From Candidatus Latescibacterota bacterium (GTDB lineage Bacteria > Latescibacterota > UBA2968 > UBA8231): a stretch of 64,000 nucleotides of DNA. The first letter of the stretch is position 1. Every line of letters begins with the position of its first letter. Of the stretch, positions 8,699-18,188 are shown one piece after another. The translations under genes and the position numbers were made by a program. The notes below the pieces were generated by a model. That model ran no database searches. It had not been told where the DNA came from and saw nothing but the letters and a program-made list of their open reading frames with translations. The DNA lies in assembly GCA_007136405.1 (NCBI GenBank), contig SLHA01000087.1, positions 30,358 to 94,357 of the forward strand, written 5' to 3'.

Positions 8699-10692
8699 AA
8701 GGCTCCGCGACACTCGCTCTGATCAACACCGTGCGCGACCGCTGTAAGACGTGTTACCAGTGTGTGCGCGAGTGTCCGGCCAGAGCCATTCGCATCGTCG
8801 AAGGGCAGGCCGATGTCATCCCTGAGCGTTGCATCGGTTGCGGCAATTGCGTAAGGGTGTGCAACCAGCACGCCAAGATCGCCGTCAGCGCTGCGGATGA
8901 AGTCATGGCGCTGCTCCGGTCTCCGCACCGGACAGCTGCGATCGTGGCACCCAGCTTTCCCGCGGAGTTCGCCGAAATCGACGCCTCCGTCCTGGTCGGC
9001 ATGCTGCGCTCCCTGGGCTTCGACATGGTCTGCGAGGTGGGCTATGGCGCCGACCTGGTGGCGCTGGAGTACCGACGGCTACTGGATCGCAACGACGGCA
9101 GACGCTACATTGCCACCACCTGCCCCGCCATCGTCTGTTTCGTAGAGAAATACTATCCGGATCTGGTGCCGGCCCTGGCTCCCGTGATCTCACCTATGGT
9201 CGCCGCGGCGCGGGCGCTGCGCCAGGACCACGGTGACGCTCTGCACACCGTGTTCATCGGTCCATGCCTGGCCAAACGGCGCGAGGCTCTGAGCGAGGAA
9301 CTACAGGGGGAAGTCACCCAGGCCATCACCTTTGCCGAGTTGCGCACCCTGTTCGACCTGGCCAGCCTGACACCGGTCCAGATCGTTCCCAGCGATTTCG
9401 ATCCGCCACAGGCTCACATGGGCGCCGTGTTCGCCGTGAAGCGAGGTCTGCTCAAGACGGCCGCCATCGACGAGGATCTGATCACTAACGATGTGATCAG
9501 TGCCGGCGGCACCTATCAGTTCGAAGAGGCCATACGGGAATTCGCCGCGGAGGGCATGACGCCTCGCCTGTTGGAGGTGCTGTGCTGTAACGGCTGCATC
9601 ATGGGAGCCGGCATGACCACCGAGGCCAGCATGCTGACGCGACGCATCCGTGTGGCGCAGTTCGTCAAACAGCGCCTTCGCGACCTGGACTGCAGCCAGT
9701 GGAAGGACAGCATAGACCGCTTCTCGGCTCTGGACATGTCGCGCCGTTTCCTGGCACAGGACCAGCGCATGCCCATGCCATCCAGAGGGCAACTGGCGGA
9801 AATTCTGCAACGCATGGGTAAAACCAAACCCGAGGACGAGCTCAACTGCGGCGCCTGCGGCTACGCCACCTGCGACGAGCACGCCACGGCAGTGTATATG
9901 GGGCTGGCGGAAAACGAGATGTGCCTGCCGTACGCCATCGAGCAACTGCACACGACAGTTGACGAACTTAACTTATCCAACCAGGAGCTGGCCAGCGCCC
10001 AGGAGGCGCTCGTTCAAGCGGAAAAGCTGGCCAGCATGGGCCAACTCGCTGCGGGTATCGCCCACGAGATCAACAACCCGTTGGGAGTTGTCCTGATGTA
10101 CGCACACCTGTTGCTGGAGGATGCTGCCGACAACGAGCTGCGCGAGGATCTGCGCATGATCGCCGAGGAGGCGGATCGGTGCAAGAGCATCGTCTCCGGT
10201 CTGCTTGATTTCGCCCGGCAGAATCGCGTCATTCGCACGCCCGTGGACGTCAACGATCTGGTCGTCAAAACGCTCCGGGCCCTGCCTCCACCGGACGGGA
10301 TCGAAGTCAGGACCGAATGCCACCTGGAAGATCCCATCGCCGAACTGGACAAGGACCAGTTCATACAGGTCCTCAGCAACCTGATCACCAACGCCTACAC
10401 GGCCATGCCCGAAGGAGGCACGGTTACCGCCAGCCTGGAAGGGGATTCCGACTCCATATCGTTGCGTCTCAGCGACACCGGAGTCGGGGTACCGGCGGAG
10501 AACCTGGAGAAAATATTCCACCCCTTCTTCACCACCAAACAGATCGGCAAAGGCACGGGCCTGGGCCTTGCCGTCACGTACGGGATCGTCAAGATGCACC
10601 GGGGTACTATTCACTGCGAATCCAATGCTGACCCCGCCGCCGGGCCCACCGGCACCACGTTCACCGTGACCATGCCGCGCCAGGGCGAATAG
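8695..10692 (+). CDS. [FeFe]-hydrogenase-like sensor histidine kinase (HydS-type)
   Basis: The 665-residue protein fuses sensing and signalling modules. Residues 10-60 hold two [4Fe-4S] motifs ([22 protein letters not shown]). Residues about 75-340 resemble the HydA large domain, with degenerate H-cluster loops: TTCPAIV (about 141), GPCLAKR (about 189) and [10 protein letters not shown] (about 297). Next comes a four-Cys Fe-S domain (CGACGYATC and a later MC), a coiled-coil linker, and a histidine kinase with H-box AHEINNP (about 456) and ATP-binding boxes NAYTAM, DTGVG and GTGLGLA. The Cys ligands are mostly retained but L1 lacks the second Cys of catalytic enzymes, so H2 or redox sensing is likelier than turnover. 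It probably signals to the nearby receiver proteins. There are no membrane segments. Confidence 0.88.
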   Translation: MKGSATLALINTVRDRCKTCYQCVRECPARAIRIVEGQADVIPERCIGCGNCVRVCNQHAKIAVSAADEVMALLRSPHRTAAIVAPSFPAEFAEIDASVLVGMLRSLGFDMVCEVGYGADLVALEYRRLLDRNDGRRYIATTCPAIVCFVEKYYPDLVPALAPVISPMVAAARALRQDHGDALHTVFIGPCLAKRREALSEELQGEVTQAITFAELRTLFDLASLTPVQIVPSDFDPPQAHMGAVFAVKRGLLKTAAIDEDLITNDVISAGGTYQFEEAIREFAAEGMTPRLLEVLCCNGCIMGAGMTTEASMLTRRIRVAQFVKQRLRDLDCSQWKDSIDRFSALDMSRRFLAQDQRMPMPSRGQLAEILQRMGKTKPEDELNCGACGYATCDEHATAVYMGLAENEMCLPYAIEQLHTTVDELNLSNQELASAQEALVQAEKLASMGQLAAGIAHEINNPLGVVLMYAHLLLEDAADNELREDLRMIAEEADRCKSIVSGLLDFARQNRVIRTPVDVNDLVVKTLRALPPPDGIEVRTECHLEDPIAELDKDQFIQVLSNLITNAYTAMPEGGTVTASLEGDSDSISLRLSDTGVGVPAENLEKIFHPFFTTKQIGKGTGLGLAVTYGIVKMHRGTIHCESNADPAAGPTGTTFTVTMPRQGE

Positions 10693-10835
10693 GGCGGTCA
10701 CGGACTGGCTGTTCGCTCGAGCTCCGGTGGACCGACCAGACGGTGCGGCTCTGGATGCCGGCAACCTGTCCGCTTGTCGCCCCGTGACGGTCTGTCAGAA
10801 ATCCCGTTGGGGGTAACGCGAAGAGAAACCAAGCC

Positions 10836-11999
10836 ATGACGGAAACGCTCAATGTGCTCGTCTGCGATGATGAGCCGGGGATGCTCAAAGGTACCGAGAG
10901 GGCGCTGAGACGGCACCAGATCGAGCTAGTCGACTTGCAGACGACCGTTGCCTTCAACGTCGTAATGGCGGATTCCGGCGAAAAGGCGCTGGAGCGAATC
11001 CAGGCGGAACGGCCGGACATACTCCTGCTCGACTACAAGCTGCCGGGTATCTCCGGACTCGAAGTGCAGGAACAGCTGGCGCAGCAGGGACTGGATATAC
11101 TGACCGTGATGATCTCGGCGTACAGCTCCCTGCAGACCGTCATCACAGCCACCAAGCGCGGCGCCTTCGACTTCGTGGTCAAACCGTTCACTCCGGACGA
11201 GTTGCGCACCACGGTCCAACGTGCAGCGCACCATCTCCTGCTTCACCGCCAGGCGTTACGGCTGGCGGAAGAACGCAAACAGATCCGTTTCGAGTTCATT
11301 CGTGTCCTGGGACACGAGCTCAAGGCGCCGCTGGCCGCGGTAGAGGGGTACATGCGGCTGTTGGAGAAACAGGCCCTGGGAGACCAGATCAGCCAGTACG
11401 GGCATATCGTCGAACGCAGCCTGATCCGTCTGGACGGCATGCGCAAGCTGATCTATGACCTGCTGGATCTGACCCGCATCGAGTCGGGCAAGAAGCAGCG
11501 GGATCTGGTGTCGGTCGATGTATGTGAAGCGGTGCGGATGGCTGTGGAGACAGCGTTGCCAGAGGCGCAGGAACGGCAGATCAGCATCCATGCCGACATT
11601 CCTGACGAGTTGACCATGCATGCGGACCGGGGTGAACTGGAGATCATCCTCAACAATCTGCTGTCCAATGCCGTCAAGTACAACAAGGACGAGGGATCGG
11701 TTACCATCACGGTAGCAAACCAGGGCGATCAGGTCCGGATCGACGTCGCCGACACCGGCATCGGCATGAGCCCGGAGGAATCGGCCAGACTGTTCAACGA
11801 GTTCGTCCGCATCAAAAACGAGAAGACCGCGTCCATACTGGGCAGCGGTCTGGGTCTGTCCATCGTCAAAAAACTGGTGGCGCTGTACGGGGGAACGATC
11901 TCCGTAGCCAGCGAGAAAGACGTCGGCACGACCTTCACCGTGGTATTGCACAAGGAGCCGCACGCGCAGGAGGCAACCGTACAGGCAGCCGGCGCCTGA
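10836..11999 (+). CDS. Receiver-histidine kinase hybrid protein
   Basis: This 387-residue protein has a receiver domain first (acidic pair in CDDEPGM, phospho-Asp in LLLDYKLPG near residue 65, Lys in VKPFTPDE). A HisKA dimerisation domain (HELKAPL, about 159) and a HATPase domain (NNLLSNAVKYN, DTGIGM, GSGLGLSIVK) follow. Putting the receiver before the kinase, with no sensor domain, suggests that it is activated by phosphotransfer from another kinase, most plausibly the hydrogenase-like sensor kinase 143 bases upstream. No transcription-factor output domain is present, so the final output is not encoded here. The ATG at 10836 has GAAGAGA 10-16 bases upstream. Confidence 0.88.
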   Translation: MTETLNVLVCDDEPGMLKGTERALRRHQIELVDLQTTVAFNVVMADSGEKALERIQAERPDILLLDYKLPGISGLEVQEQLAQQGLDILTVMISAYSSLQTVITATKRGAFDFVVKPFTPDELRTTVQRAAHHLLLHRQALRLAEERKQIRFEFIRVLGHELKAPLAAVEGYMRLLEKQALGDQISQYGHIVERSLIRLDGMRKLIYDLLDLTRIESGKKQRDLVSVDVCEAVRMAVETALPEAQERQISIHADIPDELTMHADRGELEIILNNLLSNAVKYNKDEGSVTITVANQGDQVRIDVADTGIGMSPEESARLFNEFVRIKNEKTASILGSGLGLSIVKKLVALYGGTISVASEKDVGTTFTVVLHKEPHAQEATVQAAGA

Positions 12000-12040
12000 A
12001 CGCATTACCTGCCGGTGCTTAATGTTTTCTGGCCAGCAGC

Positions 12041-12072
12041 CCGGCCGCCGGCGCCCTGACACCGGCGGCCGG
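12041..12072 (+). terminator. GC-rich hairpin after the hydrogenase/sensor operon
   Basis: A perfect 11-base stem, CCGGCCGCCGG (12041-12051) with its complement at 12062-12072, and a 10-base loop lie 41 bases after the receiver-kinase stop. There is no U-tract, so it may need Rho or may stabilise the 3' end. Confidence 0.5.
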
Positions 12073-12162
12073 TACCGGTCACATTGTGTTTCCTGCCTGG
12101 CGCTCATTCAGTCGAATGCATACTCCCGATCCGTATACAGCCCGTACGTGCCCGTCCCATAG

Positions 12163-13689
12163 ATGAACAACATCGACTACGCCGTTTTCTTCGCCTACAT
12201 CCTGTCGATCCTGACTCTAGGGTTCTATCATGCCAGGCGTAGCCAGGGGTTCCTTGAATTCTTCCTGGCCGGCCGGTCGATGCACTGGTTTCCCATCGGC
12301 ATCTCCATCATGGTAACGGCGTTCAGCGCCATCAACTACACGGCTTTCTCCGGCGAAGTCTTCGCCAACGGCTCCTACGTACTGCTATCCCTGCCTGTTT
12401 TCGTCCTGGTGGCATGGCCCGTGACCCGCGTGATCATGCCCCTGTACCACAGCATGAATGTCAGCAGCGCCTACGAATACCTGGAGAGACGTTTCGACGT
12501 ACGCGTCCGGCGCGTGGCCAGCGGTCTGTTCATCCTCTGGCGTCTGCTCTGGATGGCCACGCTGATCTACGTGCCCTGTACCGTCATGGCCCTGATCACC
12601 GGCATCGACACCAGCATTCTCATCCTGCTCGCCGGAGCGATCGCCACCGTATATACCCTGGCAGGCGGCATGCGAGCGGTCATGTGGACCGATGTCATCC
12701 AGTTTTTCGTCCTCTGCGGCGGTGTGATTCTCAGCATCGGCATCGGCTCCTGGCGGCACCCAGACGGCCTGACCGGCATGCTGCAATCCGGCATCGATGC
12801 CGGTCTTGGGCGCCCCTTTCATCCGTTCGATGCGCGCATGTTCGCGCTGGATCCCACCATTCGCATCACCCTGTGGAGTAGCTGGATAGGCACCTTTGTC
12901 GCCTTTCTGGCCCGGTACGGGGCGGATCAGGTGGTCGTGCAGCGGTATTTCACCGCCCGCTCCCTGCACCATGCCCGGCGTGGCTTCCAGGTAAACTACA
13001 TCAGCGCCATCTTCGCCCTGTTGTTGTTGGGATTGATGGGTTTCGCCATCCATAGCCACGCCGTGACCGCCATGCCGACGGCACACGGTGGCGCCCCGCC
13101 AGTATTTTTTTTCAGCCAGTTCGTCCGCTCCCTGCCTGTTGGTGCAACCGGACTGATCGTCGCCGGCCTCTTCGCTGCCACCATGTCGAGCATCGACTCC
13201 GGCATCAATTCATGCACCGCCGCACTGATCTCGGATTTCTACCGGCAGCGCCAGAACCCGGAAAAGGGGCCCGGCGAACTCTTCCTGAGCCGCGCCGGAG
13301 TGGTGCTCTTCGGCAGCCTGGCTACATTTCTCAGTCTTCATGTAGGACGGTTGGGCAGCATCTTCGAGATCGCCAACCGCATCATCAATGCCATGGGGAG
13401 TCCGCTGCTGGCTCTTTTTCTGCTGGGGCTTTTCTCGCGTCGCGTCAATCGCCTCGGTGCCGCCGCGGGCGGTCTGCTTGCCACTATCGCCAGCGCCTGG
13501 ATCTGCTTCACCGTGGACCCGCTGGCCCTGCACTATTACGCCGTGGCCAACTTGCTGGTCTCGCTTGCGTTGATCTATGGTTGCAGTCTGATCGAAAACG
13601 CGTTCTATGCTCCCCCGTCACCGGCCCAACTGGGCTGGACATGGTATGGACGCGCCTGGAGCGAAGCCCCACCCGACAGGAGTGCGTAA
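12163..13689 (+). CDS. Sodium:solute symporter (SSS family)
   Basis: The 508-residue integral membrane protein has about 13 hydrophobic helices and the SSS signatures: AGRSMHWFPIG early, TLAGGMRAVMWTDVIQ in the middle, and GLFAATMSSIDSGINS near the sodium-site helix. It imports an organic solute with Na+, which fits a cell with a Na+- or H+-pumping Rnf. The substrate cannot be told from sequence; family members carry acetate, proline, sugars or nucleosides. It is on the same strand as the sensory genes but 163 bases away beyond a strong hairpin, so it is probably a separate unit. The ATG at 12163 lacks a clear ribosome site. The TonB receptor downstream may serve the same substrate. Confidence 0.82.
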   Translation: MNNIDYAVFFAYILSILTLGFYHARRSQGFLEFFLAGRSMHWFPIGISIMVTAFSAINYTAFSGEVFANGSYVLLSLPVFVLVAWPVTRVIMPLYHSMNVSSAYEYLERRFDVRVRRVASGLFILWRLLWMATLIYVPCTVMALITGIDTSILILLAGAIATVYTLAGGMRAVMWTDVIQFFVLCGGVILSIGIGSWRHPDGLTGMLQSGIDAGLGRPFHPFDARMFALDPTIRITLWSSWIGTFVAFLARYGADQVVVQRYFTARSLHHARRGFQVNYISAIFALLLLGLMGFAIHSHAVTAMPTAHGGAPPVFFFSQFVRSLPVGATGLIVAGLFAATMSSIDSGINSCTAALISDFYRQRQNPEKGPGELFLSRAGVVLFGSLATFLSLHVGRLGSIFEIANRIINAMGSPLLALFLLGLFSRRVNRLGAAAGGLLATIASAWICFTVDPLALHYYAVANLLVSLALIYGCSLIENAFYAPPSPAQLGWTWYGRAWSEAPPDRSA

Positions 13690-13779
13690 GAGTCGAAGCC
13701 ACCCCCTGCAGGACCGCGCGAGATCCGAACCGTCAGGGCCCGACGCCGATACGTACGTTGTCGAAGCCACCCAGTGCTC

Positions 13780-13807
13780 TTGACCGTTTCTGCTCCAAAT
13801 CTATATT
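13780..13807 (+). promoter_or_regulatory. Sigma-70-type promoter of the TonB receptor gene
   Basis: TTGACC (13780-13785) and TATATT (13802-13807) are separated by 16 bases; each matches the consensus at 5 of 6 positions. It lies in the most AT-rich stretch of the window. Transcription would start near 13814, 46 bases before the receptor ATG. Confidence 0.6.
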
Positions 13808-13823
13808 GTTATATATGTAACAT
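13806..13823 (+). promoter_or_regulatory. Rex-like operator 1
   Basis: TTGTTATATATGTAACAT is an inverted repeat (TTGTTA / TAACAT, one arm mismatch). It matches 11 of the 14 defined positions of the Rex consensus TTGTTAA-N4-TTAACAA. It overlaps the -10 element and start point, a repressing position. A rex gene is at the start of the window. A CRP-, ModE- or metal-type regulator remains possible. Confidence 0.5.
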
Positions 13824-13840
13824 TGTTATTTTTTTCACAA
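13823..13840 (+). promoter_or_regulatory. Rex-like operator 2
   Basis: TTGTTATTTTTTTCACAA matches 12 of 14 defined Rex positions and has perfect TTGT/ACAA ends. It abuts operator 1, sharing one base, with centres 17 bases apart. It lies just downstream of the inferred transcription start and ends 19 bases before the receptor ATG. Confidence 0.5.
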
Positions 13841-13859
13841 ACAAAGGGGCATACCGGCA

Positions 13860-16205
13860 ATGAACCTGCGTCACTCGTTCCTCGTGCTGTACCTTGGCTT
13901 GTTGATTCCGGTCCAGGCGGCCGCGAACACGCTGCACGGCCTGGTAGTCGATGCCAGCGACAATCGCCCCCTGGCCGGAGCTCGCATCACCCTGGCGGGT
14001 ACCAATCTCAGCACCACAGCCAACGCCGACGGCACGTTCTACTTCGCCTCAGTGCAACCCGACAGCCTCGTATTGACCATCACGCATGTAGGCTACGAAA
14101 CACGCACTATCACCCTGTCGCTCTCCACCCTGGGAGACCGGGCCGTCCAGGTAGAGATGACCCCGGACCTCCGTCCGGTCGCCGGAGTCATCGTCACCGC
14201 GCGCAGTCGCCACGCCGCACCGGGCGATCTGGGCGGCTCTGCGGCTATACTATCCGGACCCGCGCTGATGGACGGGCAGCCCCTGTCCATTGCCCATTCA
14301 GCGAGCATCGTGCCAGGCGTCTCGCTGGGACAGGACATGCCGTGGAGTGCGCGGCCTCACGTGCGCGGTCTGAGCCGAGACCATGTGGCTTTCCTGGTGA
14401 ACGGCAATCGTGTATCCACAACGACCGAACTCGCCGCCCAGTACGGCACGGTACCACCCGCTGACGTCGAAAGGCTGGAGATCCTGAAAGGTCCCGTGTC
14501 GGTACTGTATGGCACCGGATCCACCGGCGGTGTGGTCAACGTTATACCGCACAGCGGTAGATTCGCCCCCACCCCGCGCTGGTCCGGCGCCACGAACACC
14601 GGTTATGAATCCGGATCCGGCGGGCTCAGCGGCTACGCCCGGATCGGCCTGGGGATGCCGAGGCTGTATCTCATGCTATCCCAGTCGTATCGCGACTATG
14701 GCCCGTATGTCGACGGCCGTGGAGACACCGTTCCCAACAGCCAATTCCGGGACTATCAGACTCACCTCAACGCGGGGTACCAGGTGAGTGCGACACAGAC
14801 GGTCGACGTGCGGTACCAGTGGTTCGAGGCACGGGATGTAGGCATACCCGGTGCCGGCGGCATCTTCCCGGTCACCGCGAAGGTCTCCTATCCGCGCACA
14901 CGGCGTCAATTGGCGGAAGCCACCTGGACATGGCGACCTGTCCATCCGGTCTTGCAGCAGTCGGAGATTCGACTGTTCCGGCAGAGTGTCGACCGGCGCG
15001 TCGAAGTCGAACCCAACATCGTCAGCTATCTGCCGGCCACGGATACGGCCCCGCTGCGGCGCGTTCGTCCTCAGCTGATCCAACCCGGCGCCGACCATGA
15101 CACCCGCGGTTTCCGCTGGAACCACATGCTTGCCTTGGGAGACCATGACCTGGTCGTGGGCCTGGAAGGCTGGGAGAAGGAACTGCAGTCTCTCCGGCGC
15201 CGCATCAACGATATCGACATCCTGGCGCCGGACAGCTCGCTGGTGACCACCAACCGGGTCATACTCGAAGATCGCAGTCTGCCCAACAGCACCTATCGTC
15301 CGCTAGGCGGCTACATCGAGCACGAGTTCACCCCCACGCCTCGACTGACGCTCAACAGCGGTCTGCGACTGGACGTCATCCAGATCGACAGCGAGACCAC
15401 GTACATCAGCTATACCCCCCCCAGTGATCGGGTTTTGTGGCACGCAGAGACCGATCGGGACTACTCCTTCAGCGCCCAGTTCCGCGCCACCCATCGCCTC
15501 AGGTCGCACTGGAAAGCGCATCTCAACCTGGCACGCTCGTTCCGTTCGCCAGGCCTGGAAGAACGCTTTCTGTACGTTGATCTTGGGAGCCTGGTACGCA
15601 TCGGTGATCCGGCGCTGGACAGCGAAAACGGGTATTTCGTGGAGGGTGGCCTGAGTGCGCGCACCAGCCACCTGGTGTGGAACGGCCAGGCCTATGTCAA
15701 CCGCATCCGTAATATGGTGATCGAAACCCCGGCGGAATTCGAAGGACGCCCGGCTCGACGCAAGACCAATGCCGGCAACGCCCTGCTGCTGGGAGGCGAA
15801 ACCGACCTTGCCGTAGTTCCGCACCGCGATGTGCTGCTGACCGCTACCGCCGCGTACGTGCGGGGCACGGACACCCTGGAAGACGATCCACTACCTGCTA
15901 TTCCCCCCTTCAACGCACGGCTCGCCGTTCGTTACGGTCAGCGCGCATGGTACGAAGCCGCCTGGAACTGGAAAAGCGCCCAGAACCGGGTGGCTCCCGG
16001 AGAGCAGAAAACTCCTGGCTACAGGACGCTGTCCCTCACGGCCGGCCGCTCCGGTCTGCGGCTGGGTCCCGTTCAGCATCGGTTCACGTTGAGCGTGGAG
16101 AATCTTCTCGACCAAACGTATAGCGACCACCTCGCCACCTCCCGCGGATTCGAGCTCAATGCACCGGGCCGCTATTTTTCCATGTCATGGTCCACCGAGT
16201 TCTAG
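13860..16205 (+). CDS. TonB-dependent outer-membrane receptor with carboxypeptidase-regulatory-like N-domain
   Basis: This 781-residue receptor begins with a signal peptide (LVLYLGLLIPVQAAA). A carboxypeptidase-D-regulatory-like beta-sandwich follows at about 25-105 (GLVVDASDNRPLAGARITL), then the plug (RGLSRDHVAFLVNGNR, LEILKGPVSVLYGTG STGG) and a C-terminal beta-barrel ending in an aromatic residue (WSTEF). Such receptors take up siderophores, cobalamin, metals or oligosaccharides with energy from TonB-ExbBD, which are not in the window. The ligand is unknown. I see no cobalamin riboswitch upstream; instead there is a promoter with two tandem Rex-like boxes, so expression probably follows the NADH/NAD+ state. 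The ATG at 13860 has a weak site (AAAGGGG) about 10 bases upstream. Confidence 0.88.
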   Translation: MNLRHSFLVLYLGLLIPVQAAANTLHGLVVDASDNRPLAGARITLAGTNLSTTANADGTFYFASVQPDSLVLTITHVGYETRTITLSLSTLGDRAVQVEMTPDLRPVAGVIVTARSRHAAPGDLGGSAAILSGPALMDGQPLSIAHSASIVPGVSLGQDMPWSARPHVRGLSRDHVAFLVNGNRVSTTTELAAQYGTVPPADVERLEILKGPVSVLYGTGSTGGVVNVIPHSGRFAPTPRWSGATNTGYESGSGGLSGYARIGLGMPRLYLMLSQSYRDYGPYVDGRGDTVPNSQFRDYQTHLNAGYQVSATQTVDVRYQWFEARDVGIPGAGGIFPVTAKVSYPRTRRQLAEATWTWRPVHPVLQQSEIRLFRQSVDRRVEVEPNIVSYLPATDTAPLRRVRPQLIQPGADHDTRGFRWNHMLALGDHDLVVGLEGWEKELQSLRRRINDIDILAPDSSLVTTNRVILEDRSLPNSTYRPLGGYIEHEFTPTPRLTLNSGLRLDVIQIDSETTYISYTPPSDRVLWHAETDRDYSFSAQFRATHRLRSHWKAHLNLARSFRSPGLEERFLYVDLGSLVRIGDPALDSENGYFVEGGLSARTSHLVWNGQAYVNRIRNMVIETPAEFEGRPARRKTNAGNALLLGGETDLAVVPHRDVLLTATAAYVRGTDTLEDDPLPAIPPFNARLAVRYGQRAWYEAAWNWKSAQNRVAPGEQKTPGYRTLSLTAGRSGLRLGPVQHRFTLSVENLLDQTYSDHLATSRGFELNAPGRYFSMSWSTEF

Positions 16206-16569
16206 CCCAGCCATCAGCGCGGACCAGCCACGCACCCCCGGCCCGTTGCCGGTCCACACCTCGGGCAACGCGGCGGCTTCGTTGGTAAGGAGGTACGAAC
16301 ACAAGCTGCTTTAATTCGGCAGGCACGAGGCCCAGCCGGTACCTTGCGCTACCTTGCGCTACATATAGACAGCCCCTTGGCGCGACGCGGCCGAGAGGCT
16401 GGAACATGATCGACGACTCGCCGGTATCGGACATTACATAGAAGCAGCCCCGCGGCCCTTGCGGCCACGAGGCTGTGTCCTGTCCTCTGGTGCTGCATCC
16501 TCCTGGTGCTGCGCCATCGGGGTTCTCTTGCGGTGTCTGCTCCTCCCCCATGCGGCGCCGTCCCGTTTT
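16206..16569. other. Convergent intergenic region (TonB receptor / rnfB)
   Basis: I see no credible gene in these 364 bases. They hold a 10-base tandem duplication, ACCTTGCGCT at 16341-16350 and 16351-16360, beside the AT-rich string ACATATAGAC. No U-tract terminator was found for either convergent gene. Confidence 0.6.
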
Positions 16570-17478
16570 CTAGCCGCGCCATTCGGTGTCGTCCACCGTA
16601 GTCTTGAAATCCGCCTCGATCCGGTCCGGCAGGTCCTGATCCGCTACGGCAGCCAGATCCTTCTCCGAGGGTTTGCCTACCAGAACGAGACTCTCCCGTG
16701 GACATTTGTCCAGCGCCGCACTGAAGTCCGCCGTTTCCGGCTGGTACTGGTCATAATCTATGCCGGCCAGGCCGTCCTCGATCTGGATGAGGTCATTGAC
16801 CCTGGCACAGGCATTGCAGCCGATGCACCCCACCTTGCATACCGCGGTGACATCCTTGCCCGTGTCCTTGTTGGAACAGGAGACCACCATCATCTGTTCG
16901 GCCTTGAATGGGACCATGCTGATGATGTTACGCGGACAGATCCGGGCGCAGGCACCGCACCCCGTGCAGGCATCGTAGTCGATCAGTGCCACGCCGTCGA
17001 TCACATGGATGGCGTCGTAGCTGCAGGCCCGAACACAGTCTCCCATACCGAGGCAGCCGTATATGCAACCTTGTATGCCAGTGACCAGATTGGCCGCCGA
17101 GCAGGTAGGCTCACCCCGATATTCGTGTTGTTGCAGACGGTCCGTCGTGGTGGCCCCACAGTGGACGACGGCGCGATAGGGCCAGGCTTCCTCCACCTCC
17201 ACGCCGAGGAGTTCGCCCAGTTGCGCTGCGACACTGCCACCGCCTACGGTACACTTGGTCACCGATTCAGCTTCCAGCACCACTGCCTCTGCATACTCAC
17301 GGCATCCCACATACCCGCATCCGCCGCAGTTGGCCCCGGGCAGAATATCTTCCGCTTTCTCGACCCGCGGATCCACCTCTACGTGAAAAGCCTTGTTGGC
17401 CCACCCCAGCACATAGCTCATGCCTACAGCCAGTACAGCCATGACACCGCCGGCCAGGAACACTTCTCCCGATAGCAT
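16570..17478 (-). CDS. rnfB: Rnf complex subunit RnfB (Fe-S electron input)
   Basis: The 302-residue protein has an N-terminal membrane helix (FLAGGVMAVLAVGMSYVLG), the Fes-type four-Cys domain NCGGCGYVGC with a later Cys, and several [4Fe-4S] motifs (CIYGCLGMGDCVRAC, CTGCGACARICP, CKVGCIGCNAC). RnfB takes electrons from reduced ferredoxin and passes them into the membrane complex. It is the last gene of rnfCDGEAB, an order seen in acetogenic and other anaerobic bacteria. The ATG at 17478 follows a near-perfect AAGGAGG ribosome site. The C-terminal tail (about 40 residues after the last cluster) is acidic and not recognisable. The membrane reading continues in frame upstream, but that longer frame overlaps rnfA and is a shadow. 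Confidence 0.93.
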   Translation of the reverse strand: MLSGEVFLAGGVMAVLAVGMSYVLGWANKAFHVEVDPRVEKAEDILPGANCGGCGYVGCREYAEAVVLEAESVTKCTVGGGSVAAQLGELLGVEVEEAWPYRAVVHCGATTTDRLQQHEYRGEPTCSAANLVTGIQGCIYGCLGMGDCVRACSYDAIHVIDGVALIDYDACTGCGACARICPRNIISMVPFKAEQMMVVSCSNKDTGKDVTAVCKVGCIGCNACARVNDLIQIEDGLAGIDYDQYQPETADFSAALDKCPRESLVLVGKPSEKDLAAVADQDLPDRIEADFKTTVDDTEWRG

Positions 17479-17489
17479 GACGTCCTCCT

Positions 17490-18182
17490 TTATCCCGTCA
17501 ACAACCCTGACAGACTCTGGTCCATGCCGGTGAAGCCCATGAATGCCATAGCCAGTATTCCCGCCACGATGAGCGTGATGCCGGCTCCCCGCAGCGCTTT
17601 GGGCACATCGCACAGATCCAGTTCCTCGCGCATGCCCGCCATGAGCACGATGGCGAGGGTGAATCCGATTCCGCCGAATATGGCCAGCGTCAAGGCGCGG
17701 CCCAGATCCCACATCTGTGCCGGTGGTACCCCGGAAACGTGTTTCATGATCTCCAGGCAAGCGAAGAGAATGGCACAGTTTGTGGTAATCAAGGGCAGGA
17801 ATATACCAAACGACTTGTACAATGGAGGGTGAAACTTGCGTACGTACATCTCCACGAACTGCACCGACGAGGCGATGACGAAGATATAGACCAGGTAGTT
17901 CAGTATGCTCAGATCGACCACGGTATCGGAACCGGGATTGACCAGGCTCCAGATCCAGTTGGACAGCGGTGCCCCGGGTCTGAGGATGAAGGTGGTGAAC
18001 ACCCAGCTCAGAAAGGCAGCGATGGATATCACAAAGGTCACGGCGCAGCCCATGCCGAAGGCCATGTCCACACGCCGGGACACACCGAGAAACGGGCAGA
18101 TCCCGACGAAGTAGTAGAGCACGAAGTTGTTTATCAGCGCGGCTCCGAGCGCGATGAGAATCAGCGAACCGAGATATTCCAT
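17490..18182 (-). CDS. rnfA: Rnf complex membrane subunit RnfA
   Basis: The 230-residue protein is entirely membrane-embedded, with about six helices. It has the RnfA/NqrE signatures [18 protein letters not shown] and [13 protein letters not shown]; the single Cys residues in these helices bind the intramembrane [2Fe-2S] cluster shared with RnfE in characterised Rnf and NQR. It is longer than the usual 190-200 residues because of an extra loop around residues 55-90. Spacing to rnfE is 6 bases and to rnfB 11 bases, so the genes form one operon. Confidence 0.93.
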   Translation of the reverse strand: MEYLGSLILIALGAALINNFVLYYFVGICPFLGVSRRVDMAFGMGCAVTFVISIAAFLSWVFTTFILRPGAPLSNWIWSLVNPGSDTVVDLSILNYLVYIFVIASSVQFVEMYVRKFHPPLYKSFGIFLPLITTNCAILFACLEIMKHVSGVPPAQMWDLGRALTLAIFGGIGFTLAIVLMAGMREELDLCDVPKALRGAGITLIVAGILAMAFMGFTGMDQSLSGLLTG

Positions 18183-18188
18183 GCCGTC

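Noticed and set aside
13690..13859. Cobalamin riboswitch upstream of the TonB receptor
   Set aside because: The 170-base leader is too short and AT-rich, and I could not find the B12-box or core stems.
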